From Gemmatimonadota bacterium (GTDB taxonomy: Bacteria > Latescibacterota > UBA2968), in assembly GCA_002714465.1 (NCBI GenBank), contig PAXL01000056.1:33560-97559 (forward strand): a stretch of DNA of 64,000 bases, in the 5' to 3' direction. A program made the position numbers and the translations under genes. Each line of letters starts with the position of its first letter. Positions within the stretch are counted from its first letter, which is position 1. Under the pieces are notes generated by a model that did no database searches, had not been told where the DNA came from, and was given only the letters and a program-made list of their open reading frames with translations. Below, piece by piece: positions 1 through 8,321 of this stretch.

Positions 1-222
1 ATCCTTACCTATAGCCAAAACCGGTATCGGGAAGCCCTAGATGCCTTCGCGATGGCCGCAAAAACGAACCCGGCTTCGGTCGAAGCCTTCCTTGGCTTGG
101 GTCAATCCGCTGACCATCTGGGCGAGCTGGACAGGGCCGAAACAGCCTTTCGACGTGTAATCGAACTGGATCCCGAGAACGCCATTGCTCTGGGTCGGTT
201 GCCAGGGAGGCCTAGCAACTGA
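1..222 (+). CDS. TPR-repeat protein, C-terminal end (partial)
   Basis: Frame 1 is open from the window edge to a TGA at 220-222, giving 73 residues. It contains tetratricopeptide-type repeats: a helix with RYREALDAF, then LGELDRAETAFRRVIELDP, which fits the TPR consensus (small residues, A, F, and a P closing the repeat). TPR repeats are protein-protein interaction scaffolds. The start and any other domain lie outside the window, so the role cannot be given. The last residues after the TPR look like a short unstructured tail. Confidence 0.65.
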   Translation: MLTYSQNRYREALDAFAMAAKTNPASVEAFLGLGQSADHLGELDRAETAFRRVIELDPENAIALGRLPGRPSN

Positions 223-310
223 ACGAGGGGATCTTCAGGCCCTGTCGAGGGATGCCGATATATATGCGATTTGCCTCTTTGTGGTTTCCTTGACTCTCAG
301 CCTCTTTCAG

Positions 311-1477
311 TCACTCGACGGTCTGGAATTTCTCCCAAGCCTCCCCTGCTTCGGCTGCTTGCTTCTCGAGTTCGCCGCGCCACCCGACAACCTGTCCCGA
401 CTTAATCTGCTGGATGTCCCAAGGCGCATAGCGGTCCTCCAGCGAGTCACCGAGCCTGAAGTTCTCCGCCCATCGATCGTAGGCCTGCCTCATCCATTCG
501 TGCGGCAGCGCATCCCGCACGGCGCGATCCAGCATCCACGCCATCCGGGCATCCTCGACTTTGGGTTCGTCTTCCGACGGTCCCTTCCTCTTCGACCATC
601 CGATCGAGAGCGTATTCCGTTCACGCTCGGGGACCGTGTGACCCGAGTGAATCGTCGCGCCGTTTCGGATCAGGGCCTCGCCCGCCCTCAGCCGGATCGC
701 TGTCTGATCGGGTAGTGGGTCTTCGCCGTTCCAGCTTGGTGTATAGTGCACCCCCGCATCCTTCATCTTCTTCGGTAACAGCACATCGTGCTCGAGCGTC
801 GTGCGCCAGCGGTTGTGTGTGCCCGGAATCAGCTCGTGACATTCCTCATCAACGAGGGCCAAAAACATGCTAACCCCGTTCCGCTCTTCGAGGTTCCGTT
901 TGTTGTCGTCCCGGATCTCGTCCCACCGCTTGCGCTCCACCTCCTCGGAATACTCATCCGGGTTGGTCGCGCGATCGTCTCTCTGTGAGGGTTTCCTTTC
1001 ACCGGTTCCCCACCACGAGAGATCCCGATGCCAGCCAAGTGAGTTCTCTTTCTTTCTAGGGTTACACCACAAGAGCATATGGCCTAGGACGACGTTCTCC
1101 CTTGTCATCTCTTTGCACCAGGAAGAGCAGAAACCGAAGAACTCATCCGAGCCCAAGAACTCTGCAAAGAGCGGCTCCTTAAAGGCAGGGTGAATAAGCC
1201 CCCGGATCGCCCAAGGCTCATCTCCATCGGTTCGGTGAACGTATCCTCTAGAGAGATCGAGCCGGTCATACCCGAACTTCGGTGCACACGCATCGGTCAC
1301 ACGCCGGCCAGCCTCCCTCAGCCTCTCGATCCAGGGACTGTCGACGAAGTCATCGATGATCACGAACCCGTGTTCATCGAGGTGAGCAAGTCGCTCCTCT
1401 GTTAGCCCGGGTGCAGAGTGAGCAGGATTGAAATCCGCGAATGCGGGAGCTCTGTAGGTCCCTGTTGTTTCGCCCAT
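311..1477 (-). CDS. Phytanoyl-CoA dioxygenase (PhyH) family protein
   Basis: 388 residues. The family uses Fe(II) and 2-oxoglutarate to hydroxylate small substrates in the cytoplasm. The metal triad is visible: H150 and D152 in GWHRD, a distal His at 277 or 280 in IHSGH, and R287 for 2-oxoglutarate. The N-terminal stretch DEHGFVIIDDF is typical of PhyH proteins. An insertion at about 160-200 is rich in charged residues. The ATG at 1477 follows AAGAGGA at good spacing. It stands alone, followed on the same strand by nothing close, and faces the TPR gene end. A second PhyH paralog lies at 40.9 kb. The substrate cannot be told from sequence. Confidence 0.88.
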   Translation of the reverse strand: MGETTGTYRAPAFADFNPAHSAPGLTEERLAHLDEHGFVIIDDFVDSPWIERLREAGRRVTDACAPKFGYDRLDLSRGYVHRTDGDEPWAIRGLIHPAFKEPLFAEFLGSDEFFGFCSSWCKEMTRENVVLGHMLLWCNPRKKENSLGWHRDLSWWGTGERKPSQRDDRATNPDEYSEEVERKRWDEIRDDNKRNLEERNGVSMFLALVDEECHELIPGTHNRWRTTLEHDVLLPKKMKDAGVHYTPSWNGEDPLPDQTAIRLRAGEALIRNGATIHSGHTVPERERNTLSIGWSKRKGPSEDEPKVEDARMAWMLDRAVRDALPHEWMRQAYDRWAENFRLGDSLEDRYAPWDIQQIKSGQVVGWRGELEKQAAEAGEAWEKFQTVE

Positions 1478-1724
1478 GTCTCATTCCTCTTTTGTATGGT
1501 CTGTGCTCCGCGTTCTTAAGAAGCCCTCAGTCAATAGACTTGTCAAAACCTGTAAGGAGAGTAGCTCGTGAAGTGTGTCACACATCGGAATCCAGCGATC
1601 GTAGACCGGCGTGAACGAACCGTCGATCGAAGTGAAGGGCGATGAGGCGCAAGTGGTGCTTTTGGACGATCCTAGGGTCACTCTTCGTCTTCGGGAAGGC
1701 ACCTCCGTTACTAGATCGTAAGCG

Positions 1725-2861
1725 CTAGACTGAATCCCCTCGCATGAACCCGAGTGGAAGGGGTGCCCAGCTTTCGAGGATACGGGCCGATTCGGGAATG
1801 GGAGCGCCGTCACCCGGTCGAGTCGGACCGAACAACACACGATGGGCATCGAAGTGCGTGAGTTGCAGATCTGGCGGACCTTCACCCACCAAGCAGTTCA
1901 CGCCGCTCGCACATACCTCGAGATCGAGTCGGGTCTCGTCGATCTGAATTCTCAACTTACCTTCGGATATACCCTGCGTGTCCCTACGAACTTCGAGTAA
2001 CGCTCTGAGAGTCGCCTGCCAGTCGAAAACCTGCCAGTTGCCCGTTGCGTTGACCGACACTCGCTCCGCAAGCTGACCGAGCGATCTCGCCAGCGAGACG
2101 TCATCCGGCTGAACAACCACGTGAATGTCCTGTTCCAAGTAGTTTGCCCAAGCGTGAAGGATATCGAGCGTCACTTCGACATTCTGTGACGAGATCTCGC
2201 GCACACCCCCATCAACCTGTGCGAAGTATCCGATCACGTTTTCGTCAGAATCCAAGGCGAACCAAGGCTCACAGTACCCGCTCAGTAGGTAGAGCACGAA
2301 GTCTTCCTGTGATCGCCGGACGTGGATCGGCTTCGCCTCGTGGAATGCTCGAGCGGTCGCCACACGATCCACATAGTGTCCGCCCATCGGCTCGAACCGG
2401 ATATCCGGTGTCGCTCTGCGCGAATGGCGCAGGTTGGCAACTCGCAGGTCGAAATCGTAAACGTTGCCGCACCGCTCGTATCCATAGTACTGGTAGCGCT
2501 GACGTTGTCCTCCGAGCCACGACAAGTGGAATCCCTCCGCCTTCATGTCAGTCAGGCATCGCTCCATGATCGCCTTCATAAGACCCTTGCCCCGGTGATC
2601 GTGGAGCGTACACACCCCACCGATCCCGGCCAACTTCAGTGTCGAATCCCCTACCTGCCAGTCGCGAGGATGAACGCCAACTGCGGACACGATCCGCCCA
2701 TCCAGCCGGATTGCGTAGATCGCCTTCATCAGCTCTTCCGTCGGCTGGTAGATCTGCGGCAGCAGCATCGGGAAGTCACGGGGTGATTTGAACTCGAAAG
2801 CCGTCGCCATCGTCTCCATGGCCTCTTCGAAGTCCCCCGTTTTGAGTCGCTCGACTTGCAT
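1725..2861 (-). CDS. GNAT family N-acetyltransferase
   Basis: About 378 residues from the ATG at 2861, which has GGGAAG just upstream; the open frame extends further 5' into the sulfatase gene but that part has no coding support. Residues 1-140 form a GNAT fold: the acetyl-CoA loop is seen as HDHRGKGLMKAIM after the strand GIGGVCTL. The long C-terminal part (about 200-378) resembles the extra domain found in Eis-like or SCP2-containing GNAT proteins, but I cannot assign it firmly. It sits 10 bp after the sulfatase stop, so the two are probably one transcript. Acceptor substrate unknown. Confidence 0.82.
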   Translation of the reverse strand: MQVERLKTGDFEEAMETMATAFEFKSPRDFPMLLPQIYQPTEELMKAIYAIRLDGRIVSAVGVHPRDWQVGDSTLKLAGIGGVCTLHDHRGKGLMKAIMERCLTDMKAEGFHLSWLGGQRQRYQYYGYERCGNVYDFDLRVANLRHSRRATPDIRFEPMGGHYVDRVATARAFHEAKPIHVRRSQEDFVLYLLSGYCEPWFALDSDENVIGYFAQVDGGVREISSQNVEVTLDILHAWANYLEQDIHVVVQPDDVSLARSLGQLAERVSVNATGNWQVFDWQATLRALLEVRRDTQGISEGKLRIQIDETRLDLEVCASGVNCLVGEGPPDLQLTHFDAHRVLFGPTRPGDGAPIPESARILESWAPLPLGFMRGDSV

Positions 2862-2871
2862 CGTTCTTCCC

Positions 2872-4194
2872 TCAGGCAATTGTCTTGGAGACAGTCTTGA
2901 ACTCGGCACCCTCGACTTCGGTATCGGCATACCAGCGGTTGAGCCCCTCACGCAATGCGTCAACTCGAACTGAACGATCTGGATCTGCTATCCTGTTCTG
3001 GAATTCTTTCGGATCCGCCGCCAAATCGAAATACTCAACTGACTCGCCTCGATAGACGTTCAGCTTCTCCGTTTCCGTACGAACCATCTGCGTGTCTCCA
3101 ATCTGGCTGAACACGGCGTCACGCCAGTCACCTTCGGGTACTCCCTTATAGAGACTGGGGGCAAGCGACCGTCCCTGAACGCTTTCCGGTGTCTCGACTC
3201 CGACGAGATCGCAGATTGTTGGGAACAGATCGATGTGCTCAACGAGCTCGGTCCGCGTTCCCGCCAACTGTCCGGGCACATCGATCAAAAGCGGGACGTG
3301 AACAGATGCTTCACGCATGTTGAACTTCAGGAATAGTTCGTGCTCCCATTGCTGGTCACCGTGATCAGCCGTCCAGATCACGATCGTGTCGTCTCGAATG
3401 CCCAGTACATCAAGTGCATGAAGTACCATTCCGCAGTACCCATCAACCAGCTCCACCATGCCGTAGTAGCCGGCTATGAGCTGCCGAATCTCAACTTCAG
3501 TCAGGTGTGCCCATTCCTGTTGCATCGACAAAATCTTCTCGTGAGGGCTCGGCGTCCCCTCAGGTCGCTGTTCCGGCAGCTCGATCGCCGACTGCTCGAT
3601 CCTTTCATAGATCTCTTTCGGCGGGAAGAACGGAGGATGCGGTTCGGTGAAGGACGTCCAACTCAGGAACCGTTCGCCATTGCTCACCGCCTCCTCGATC
3701 TGGCGAATCGACTCACTGGCTACGTGATACCCCCAGTATTCCCCTCGGCAGCGCGTACTCGGTCCCGCCGTGGTTCGTCGCGTGCGGACGTCATTCTCCC
3801 AATCGAATCGTTCCAGGACATCCGCCGGCATCGTCTGGCGCCACATCTCGGCCGTGATCTCCGGCTCGTATCCGTTACTCATCGTGCGGTCGGTCCAGTG
3901 CATGTGACCGAGATGGAACCGTCGATACCCGAGTGGTTCCAGCGAGTGCGCGATGGTATGCATTCCCTCGAAAGGCCTGTGTCTGTTCGTAATCACACCC
4001 TGAGCGTGCGCATACCGGCCTGTTGCCAGGCTGTGCCGTGCAGGCGCGCAGACAGGTGACTGGTTATAGCAGCTTTCGAACTGAACCGACCGTCCAGCCA
4101 GCTTGTCCAGGTTCGGTGTGGTAGCAAGTGGATTCCCCAGGCAACTCAACGCGTCGAAACGATGATGATCGCACATCAGGACTAGTATGTTCAT
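2872..4194 (-). CDS. Sulfatase, Cys-type (formylglycine-dependent)
   Basis: 440 residues of the alkaline-phosphatase superfamily. The N-terminus has the metal-binding MCDHHRFD (the family's usual DD is degenerate here). The sulfatase signature CAPARHSLATG at residues 49-59 matches CxPxRxxxxTG, with C49 the residue oxidised to formylglycine by a maturase not seen in this window. Downstream strands TIVIWTADHGDQ supply further metal ligands. There is no signal peptide, so it looks cytoplasmic, which is unusual for glycan sulfatases and fits small sulfate esters. It is followed at 10 bp by the GNAT gene. Its start is ATG at 4194. Substrate not inferable. Confidence 0.9.
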   Translation of the reverse strand: MNILVLMCDHHRFDALSCLGNPLATTPNLDKLAGRSVQFESCYNQSPVCAPARHSLATGRYAHAQGVITNRHRPFEGMHTIAHSLEPLGYRRFHLGHMHWTDRTMSNGYEPEITAEMWRQTMPADVLERFDWENDVRTRRTTAGPSTRCRGEYWGYHVASESIRQIEEAVSNGERFLSWTSFTEPHPPFFPPKEIYERIEQSAIELPEQRPEGTPSPHEKILSMQQEWAHLTEVEIRQLIAGYYGMVELVDGYCGMVLHALDVLGIRDDTIVIWTADHGDQQWEHELFLKFNMREASVHVPLLIDVPGQLAGTRTELVEHIDLFPTICDLVGVETPESVQGRSLAPSLYKGVPEGDWRDAVFSQIGDTQMVRTETEKLNVYRGESVEYFDLAADPKEFQNRIADPDRSVRVDALREGLNRWYADTEVEGAEFKTVSKTIA

Positions 4195-4470
4195 AAGTCT
4201 GTTCCTTTGATCGTTCTCTCTTTCCTATACAGGCAGTGGGAAATGTTTAGTCAGCAGTGCTTAGGTGACAGGGCTGTCTACTTATTACTCACTGCATCTT
4301 CACCGCTATTCTAGTAAATCTCCTGCCCGCAGAATCCGCCAGAACACATTTTATTCAACTCAGACACGAGTTCAACCCGGTCCCCTTCTCCTGCGTGTGC
4401 GCCGATGATGTGGGATTCTCTTCCGGCAGCCCGACTTCATATCTGACATTTAACCAGCGGAGGGCGTGTC

Positions 4471-4691
4471 TCAGGCTTCATACGGCATGATGTTCGACAT
4501 CCCTCTCAAGATCACACCCAGGTGAACGATCCCCTCGACACGCCGAACTGCTTGCCACACTGCAGCATCATCGGCTAGATCTTCCGGCACGAACACCAGC
4601 CACTCGTAACCGGACTTAGAATCCTGAACAGTTTGAACGAAAGGGTGCTCGCTTCCTGCAAGTTGTGATATAGCTTCTCCAGATCCGTCAC
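4471..4691 (-). pseudogene. Frameshifted small gene, about 73 codons
   Basis: The interval 4195-4763 has no intact gene. In its right half two overlapping minus-strand frames together make one plausible protein: a GTG at 4691 opens MTDLEKLYHNLQEAS, and the neighbouring frame then continues EHPFVQTVQDSKSGYEWL and on to a TGA at 4471-4473. The combined length is not a multiple of three, so a one-base shift near 4640-4650 separates the halves. The amino-acid composition and absence of stops look coding. I do not recognise the family. It lies between the SDR and sulfatase genes, same strand. Either a decayed gene or an assembly error. The rest, 4195-4470, holds nothing I can name. Confidence 0.5.
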
Positions 4692-4763
4692 GAGTCCCGC
4701 TCGGCGCTCATCAGACTCCCTTATGCGGGCAGGGGATTCTCTTGTAGCACTACTCTCTTACAA

Positions 4764-5519
4764 CTACTTGGAGCAGTAGCCCCCGTCAACACGCATGACC
4801 GACCCCGTCACATATGACGCAGCGTCGGAGCAAAGGAAAGTCGCAGCCTTTGCGATCTCCTCAGGTGTCCCGAGTCTACCCCACGGCAGCTTCTCCCCTT
4901 CAATACGGATCTCATCTTCCGAGGCGTACTGCCTCTCCCCGGGCGTATCGATCCATCCGGGCTCGATTACGTTCGACCGAATCTTGTGGGCTGTCATCTC
5001 ATTGGCAATCGTGCGTGACATCTGATTAATACCCGATTTCGCGGTATTGTAGGGTAGGGATGTCGGCATGGGAACGTGTGCGAGTACGGACGAGACGAAG
5101 CAAATCGCTCCACCATCACCCTGGTCTACCATCTGCCTGGCAGACAGCTGCGCTGCGTGAAAGGCTCCCCAGAGCGTCACCGCCCAGGTTCTCTCGATGG
5201 CCTCTATCGAGAGTTCCAGAAAGGGTTCTCGCTTCGAATAGTAGGCGTTCGAAACCAGAACATCGAGACGGCCCAGCGTATCGACTGTCGCCTTTACCAT
5301 CGACGCCACAGCCTCCCGATCGGATACATCCGCCTGGTAGACCAAAGCACAACGTCCAGAATGTTGCACGATTTCAGCCACCTCCTCTGCCTCGTCTTGG
5401 TGGCTGTGATAGTTGATCACCACATCCGCACCAACCTGAGCCATCTCGATCGCGATCGCCCGACCGATCCCGCGAGACGCGCCCGTGATCAGCGCCACCT
5501 TTCCTGCCAGTTCAATCAT
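4764..5519 (-). CDS. SDR family NAD(P)-dependent oxidoreductase
   Basis: About 251 residues from ATG 5519, which follows AAAGGA; the longer in-frame start is unneeded. Classical short-chain dehydrogenase: TGASRGIG cofactor loop near residue 12, the NAG-like strand as VSNAY (the usual N-A-G is altered to N-A-Y), catalytic S in VSSVLAH and YNTAK (Y and K of YxxxK), and the C-terminal VDGGYCSK typical of 3-oxoacyl reductase-like members. Soluble and probably tetrameric, reducing or oxidising an alcohol/ketone. FabG-like by sequence, but the setting among catabolic genes argues for a sugar or small-alcohol substrate rather than fatty acid synthesis. Confidence 0.92.
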   Translation of the reverse strand: MIELAGKVALITGASRGIGRAIAIEMAQVGADVVINYHSHQDEAEEVAEIVQHSGRCALVYQADVSDREAVASMVKATVDTLGRLDVLVSNAYYSKREPFLELSIEAIERTWAVTLWGAFHAAQLSARQMVDQGDGGAICFVSSVLAHVPMPTSLPYNTAKSGINQMSRTIANEMTAHKIRSNVIEPGWIDTPGERQYASEDEIRIEGEKLPWGRLGTPEEIAKAATFLCSDAASYVTGSVMRVDGGYCSK

Positions 5520-5862
5520 GTTGTCCTTTCTAGACGTTCCCAAGCTGCTGGAATCGTTCCCTAATCGTCTCTGCTTCTCACGGATCTTCCGTCCAGTTCG
5601 AACACCTTGCTTTAGGCGCCCCTCGTGTCTTCAGCTGTTCCTAGGGCCTGAGCACGGGGCGCAGTCTCCTTGAATAAATTGCCTCCATCTGACGCGAAGT
5701 TTACCAATTATCCAAACCCGTCCTCGAGAACACCGTTGATGGCACACGGAGTTACACCCCTCCCGCCAGGAATATACCGTGGTAAAGCTGGCGATTTCTT
5801 TTACGACCCACGCTCTCCCATTCTACTGGCGTTAAACTTGCCGCGTTTGTACCTGTACGTAG

Positions 5863-5896
5863 AAGGGCCCGACCGACGAATGCCGATCGGGCTCAT
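5863..5896 (-). terminator. Possible intrinsic terminator after molybdenum hydroxylase
   Basis: Inverted repeat GCCCGA / TCGGGC (5867-5872 with 5887-5892), extended by further pairs around one mismatch, about 20 bp after the stop of the gene at 5919-8219. The following tract on the minus strand is only weakly T-rich, so termination strength is doubtful. The remainder of 5520-5918 shows no gene I can support. Confidence 0.35.
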
Positions 5897-5918
5897 CTTC
5901 TATGTTCTCCGTGGCCAA

Positions 5919-8219
5919 TCAGTCCGCAGCTTGGGCGGCCCCACCATCCTTCGACCACAACGCCTCAAGCACCTTGCCAGGCGACATCGGAAGACACTCC
6001 ATCCGGATTCCAACGGCGTGGTAGATGGCGTTGGCGACTGCAGCCGGTGGCGGTACGATAGGTACCTCACCGACACCACGAACACCATATGGATGGTCCG
6101 GGTTCGGGACCTCGACGAGAACGGTCTCGATCATCGGCAGATCGAGCGCTGTCGGCATTCGGTAATCGAGGAGACTGGCGTTCATCATCGTGCCATCTGA
6201 GTTGTAGAAAAACTCCTCGTTCAGCGCCCAGCCGACCCCCTGTGCTACACCACCCTGCAGCTGGCCTTCCACGTAGCTTGGGTGGATTGCCGTTCCGACA
6301 TCCTGAACGATCGTGGCGCGCTCGATCTCAACCTTACCCGTGTCCGGATCGACATCCACATCCACGATCACGCAGGCGAAAGCGCTCCCTGGGTTCTTCG
6401 CCTGGACACTGGCACGACCCGTGATCGTCCCGCCGTTCCCCTTTGCCTTCGAGGCGAGTTCCTTGAAGGTCATCTTCTTGTCGGGGTCCGACGTTGACTG
6501 GAAGACACCGTCCTCGTAAGTCACATCGTTTTCGGATATCGCCCAGATCGTTGCCGCACGCGAGATCAGGTTACGCTTCATATCCTGGGACGCGTGATAC
6601 CCAGCGAGACCAGTCGCGAAGGTCACACGGCTGCCTCCGGTACCATCCGTATGTGGTACTGAATCGGTGTCGGCAATGTTCGGTTTGATATCCTCAACGG
6701 GAATGCCAAGACCTTCGGCGAACTGCATGGCGATCGACGTTCTCGTCCCACCGATGTCCGTGGATCCTTCGATCAAGCCGACCGAACCATCCGCGTTCAG
6801 ACTCGCGATCACAGAAGAGGAGCCACCACCGTTGAACCAAAATCCCGTCGCAACCCCACGCCCCTTGTTCGGACCTTCGAGCTTCGACTTGTAGTGCTCC
6901 GAATCCAGCGCGGCCTTCACAACCTCTTCGCAGCCAATACGGAGGAAGACGGGGCCGTCCGCACGACGCGTCCCTTCTTTCGAGGCATTCTTCAGACGCA
7001 TTTCGAGGGGGTCCATGCCGATCGCCTCGGCCAGTTCATCGAACACCGTCTCCGACGCGAAGGCAGCGTTTGTCGCACCGGGAGCGCGATAAGCCGAGCT
7101 CTGCGGTTTATTCACGACTACGTCGTAGCCGTCGATCTGCGTGTTCGAGATGTTGAAGGGCGAGAAAATACAGCCCGCACCTGCACCGACCGCCGACCCG
7201 GGGTATGCGCCGGCTTCGTAGTACATTACCGCCTTCGCCGCGGTCAGGGTGCCGTCGTTCTTGCACCCCATCTTGCATTGAATAAACGAACCCGGTGTCG
7301 GGCCAGTCGCCTTTAGGACCTCTGTTCGGGACATCACCATCTTCACGGGTTGTCCCGTCATCTTGGAAAGCAATGCCGCGGTCGGCTCCTGGTAGACCCG
7401 AAACTTACCGCCGAATCCGCCACCGATCTCCTGCGGCACGATCTTGATGTCAGCAACCGGGATACCGAGAAGGTCTGACAGCTGTGCACGGACTTCGAAG
7501 GGGCCCTGAGAGCTCAGCCAACAGGTCAGCTTGCCATCCTGCCCCCATACTGCGGTCACGCTGTGAGGCTCAAGATAGCCCTGATGGACCGTCTCCGTCT
7601 TGAACTCATGTTCGATCACGTGGTCCGCTTCGGCAAATCCCTTATCCAGATCCCCGAAAACATGCTGAAAGTGATTGGCCACGTTGCTGTGCTTGTCTGT
7701 CTGCTCACCCAGCGATTTCGTGGTCATCTCTTCGTGGAGCAGCGGCGAGTCATCCTTGGTCGCATCGACGACGTCCATCACCGGCGGCAGCACCTCATAC
7801 TCCACTTCGATCAATTTGAGGGCCTCTTCCGCAACGTGACCGGATGTCGCTGCGACGGCTGCCACAGCGTGCCCCTCATACAGAACCTTGTCTGAAGCCA
7901 AAACGTTGTTGGCCAGATTCTTCGGGATCGCCGTGCCTTCACCTATGTCCGTGACCTTGTCCTCATAGCTGCTTAGCATGTCTTTCGACGTAACAACCGC
8001 CTTGACACCTTCGAGTGCCTCGGCCTTGCTCGTGTCGATCGAAAGGATCCGCGCATGAGCGTGCGGACTCCTAAGCGTCTTCCCATCCAGCCAGCCGACG
8101 GGATGGACGTCTGCGCCATACTTCGCGCGGCCCGTCACCTTGTCCGTCCCGTCGTGACGAATCGGCCGTTTCCCAATCACCTTGTAGTCGTCTATCCCCA
8201 GATATTCCTGTTCTGCCAT
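5919..8219 (-). CDS. Xanthine dehydrogenase/aldehyde oxidase family, molybdopterin-binding subunit
   Basis: About 766 residues from ATG 8219 (GGGAGAG upstream; the longer frame begins with TTG). It has the large-subunit layout: an N-terminal a/b hammerhead domain from KVIGKRPIRHDGTDKVTG, then MoCo-binding segments including EIGGGFGGKFR, the substrate-channel segment YRAPGATNAAFASE, and the C-terminal GVGEVPIVPPPAA with the conserved catalytic Glu of GVGE. Such subunits hydroxylate purines, aldehydes or related compounds and normally need an FAD subunit and a 2Fe-2S subunit. Neither is in the window: the neighbours are an SDR and a ThDP enzyme. The partners must be elsewhere or absent. Cytoplasmic; no Tat signal seen. 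Confidence 0.93.
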   Translation of the reverse strand: MAEQEYLGIDDYKVIGKRPIRHDGTDKVTGRAKYGADVHPVGWLDGKTLRSPHAHARILSIDTSKAEALEGVKAVVTSKDMLSSYEDKVTDIGEGTAIPKNLANNVLASDKVLYEGHAVAAVAATSGHVAEEALKLIEVEYEVLPPVMDVVDATKDDSPLLHEEMTTKSLGEQTDKHSNVANHFQHVFGDLDKGFAEADHVIEHEFKTETVHQGYLEPHSVTAVWGQDGKLTCWLSSQGPFEVRAQLSDLLGIPVADIKIVPQEIGGGFGGKFRVYQEPTAALLSKMTGQPVKMVMSRTEVLKATGPTPGSFIQCKMGCKNDGTLTAAKAVMYYEAGAYPGSAVGAGAGCIFSPFNISNTQIDGYDVVVNKPQSSAYRAPGATNAAFASETVFDELAEAIGMDPLEMRLKNASKEGTRRADGPVFLRIGCEEVVKAALDSEHYKSKLEGPNKGRGVATGFWFNGGGSSSVIASLNADGSVGLIEGSTDIGGTRTSIAMQFAEGLGIPVEDIKPNIADTDSVPHTDGTGGSRVTFATGLAGYHASQDMKRNLISRAATIWAISENDVTYEDGVFQSTSDPDKKMTFKELASKAKGNGGTITGRASVQAKNPGSAFACVIVDVDVDPDTGKVEIERATIVQDVGTAIHPSYVEGQLQGGVAQGVGWALNEEFFYNSDGTMMNASLLDYRMPTALDLPMIETVLVEVPNPDHPYGVRGVGEVPIVPPPAAVANAIYHAVGIRMECLPMSPGKVLEALWSKDGGAAQAAD

Positions 8220-8321
8220 CTCCCGCTCTCTCCCCAATCAGATTAAGGACACTTCCACACAACTTCGAAAAACGTATTGCGAATCCGTTTACCTGTCAAT
8301 GAACCGTGAAGAAACGACACA

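Noticed and set aside
3340..4059. 239-codon plus-strand frame
   Set aside because: Antisense to the sulfatase gene, whose frame carries the motifs; no ribosome site.
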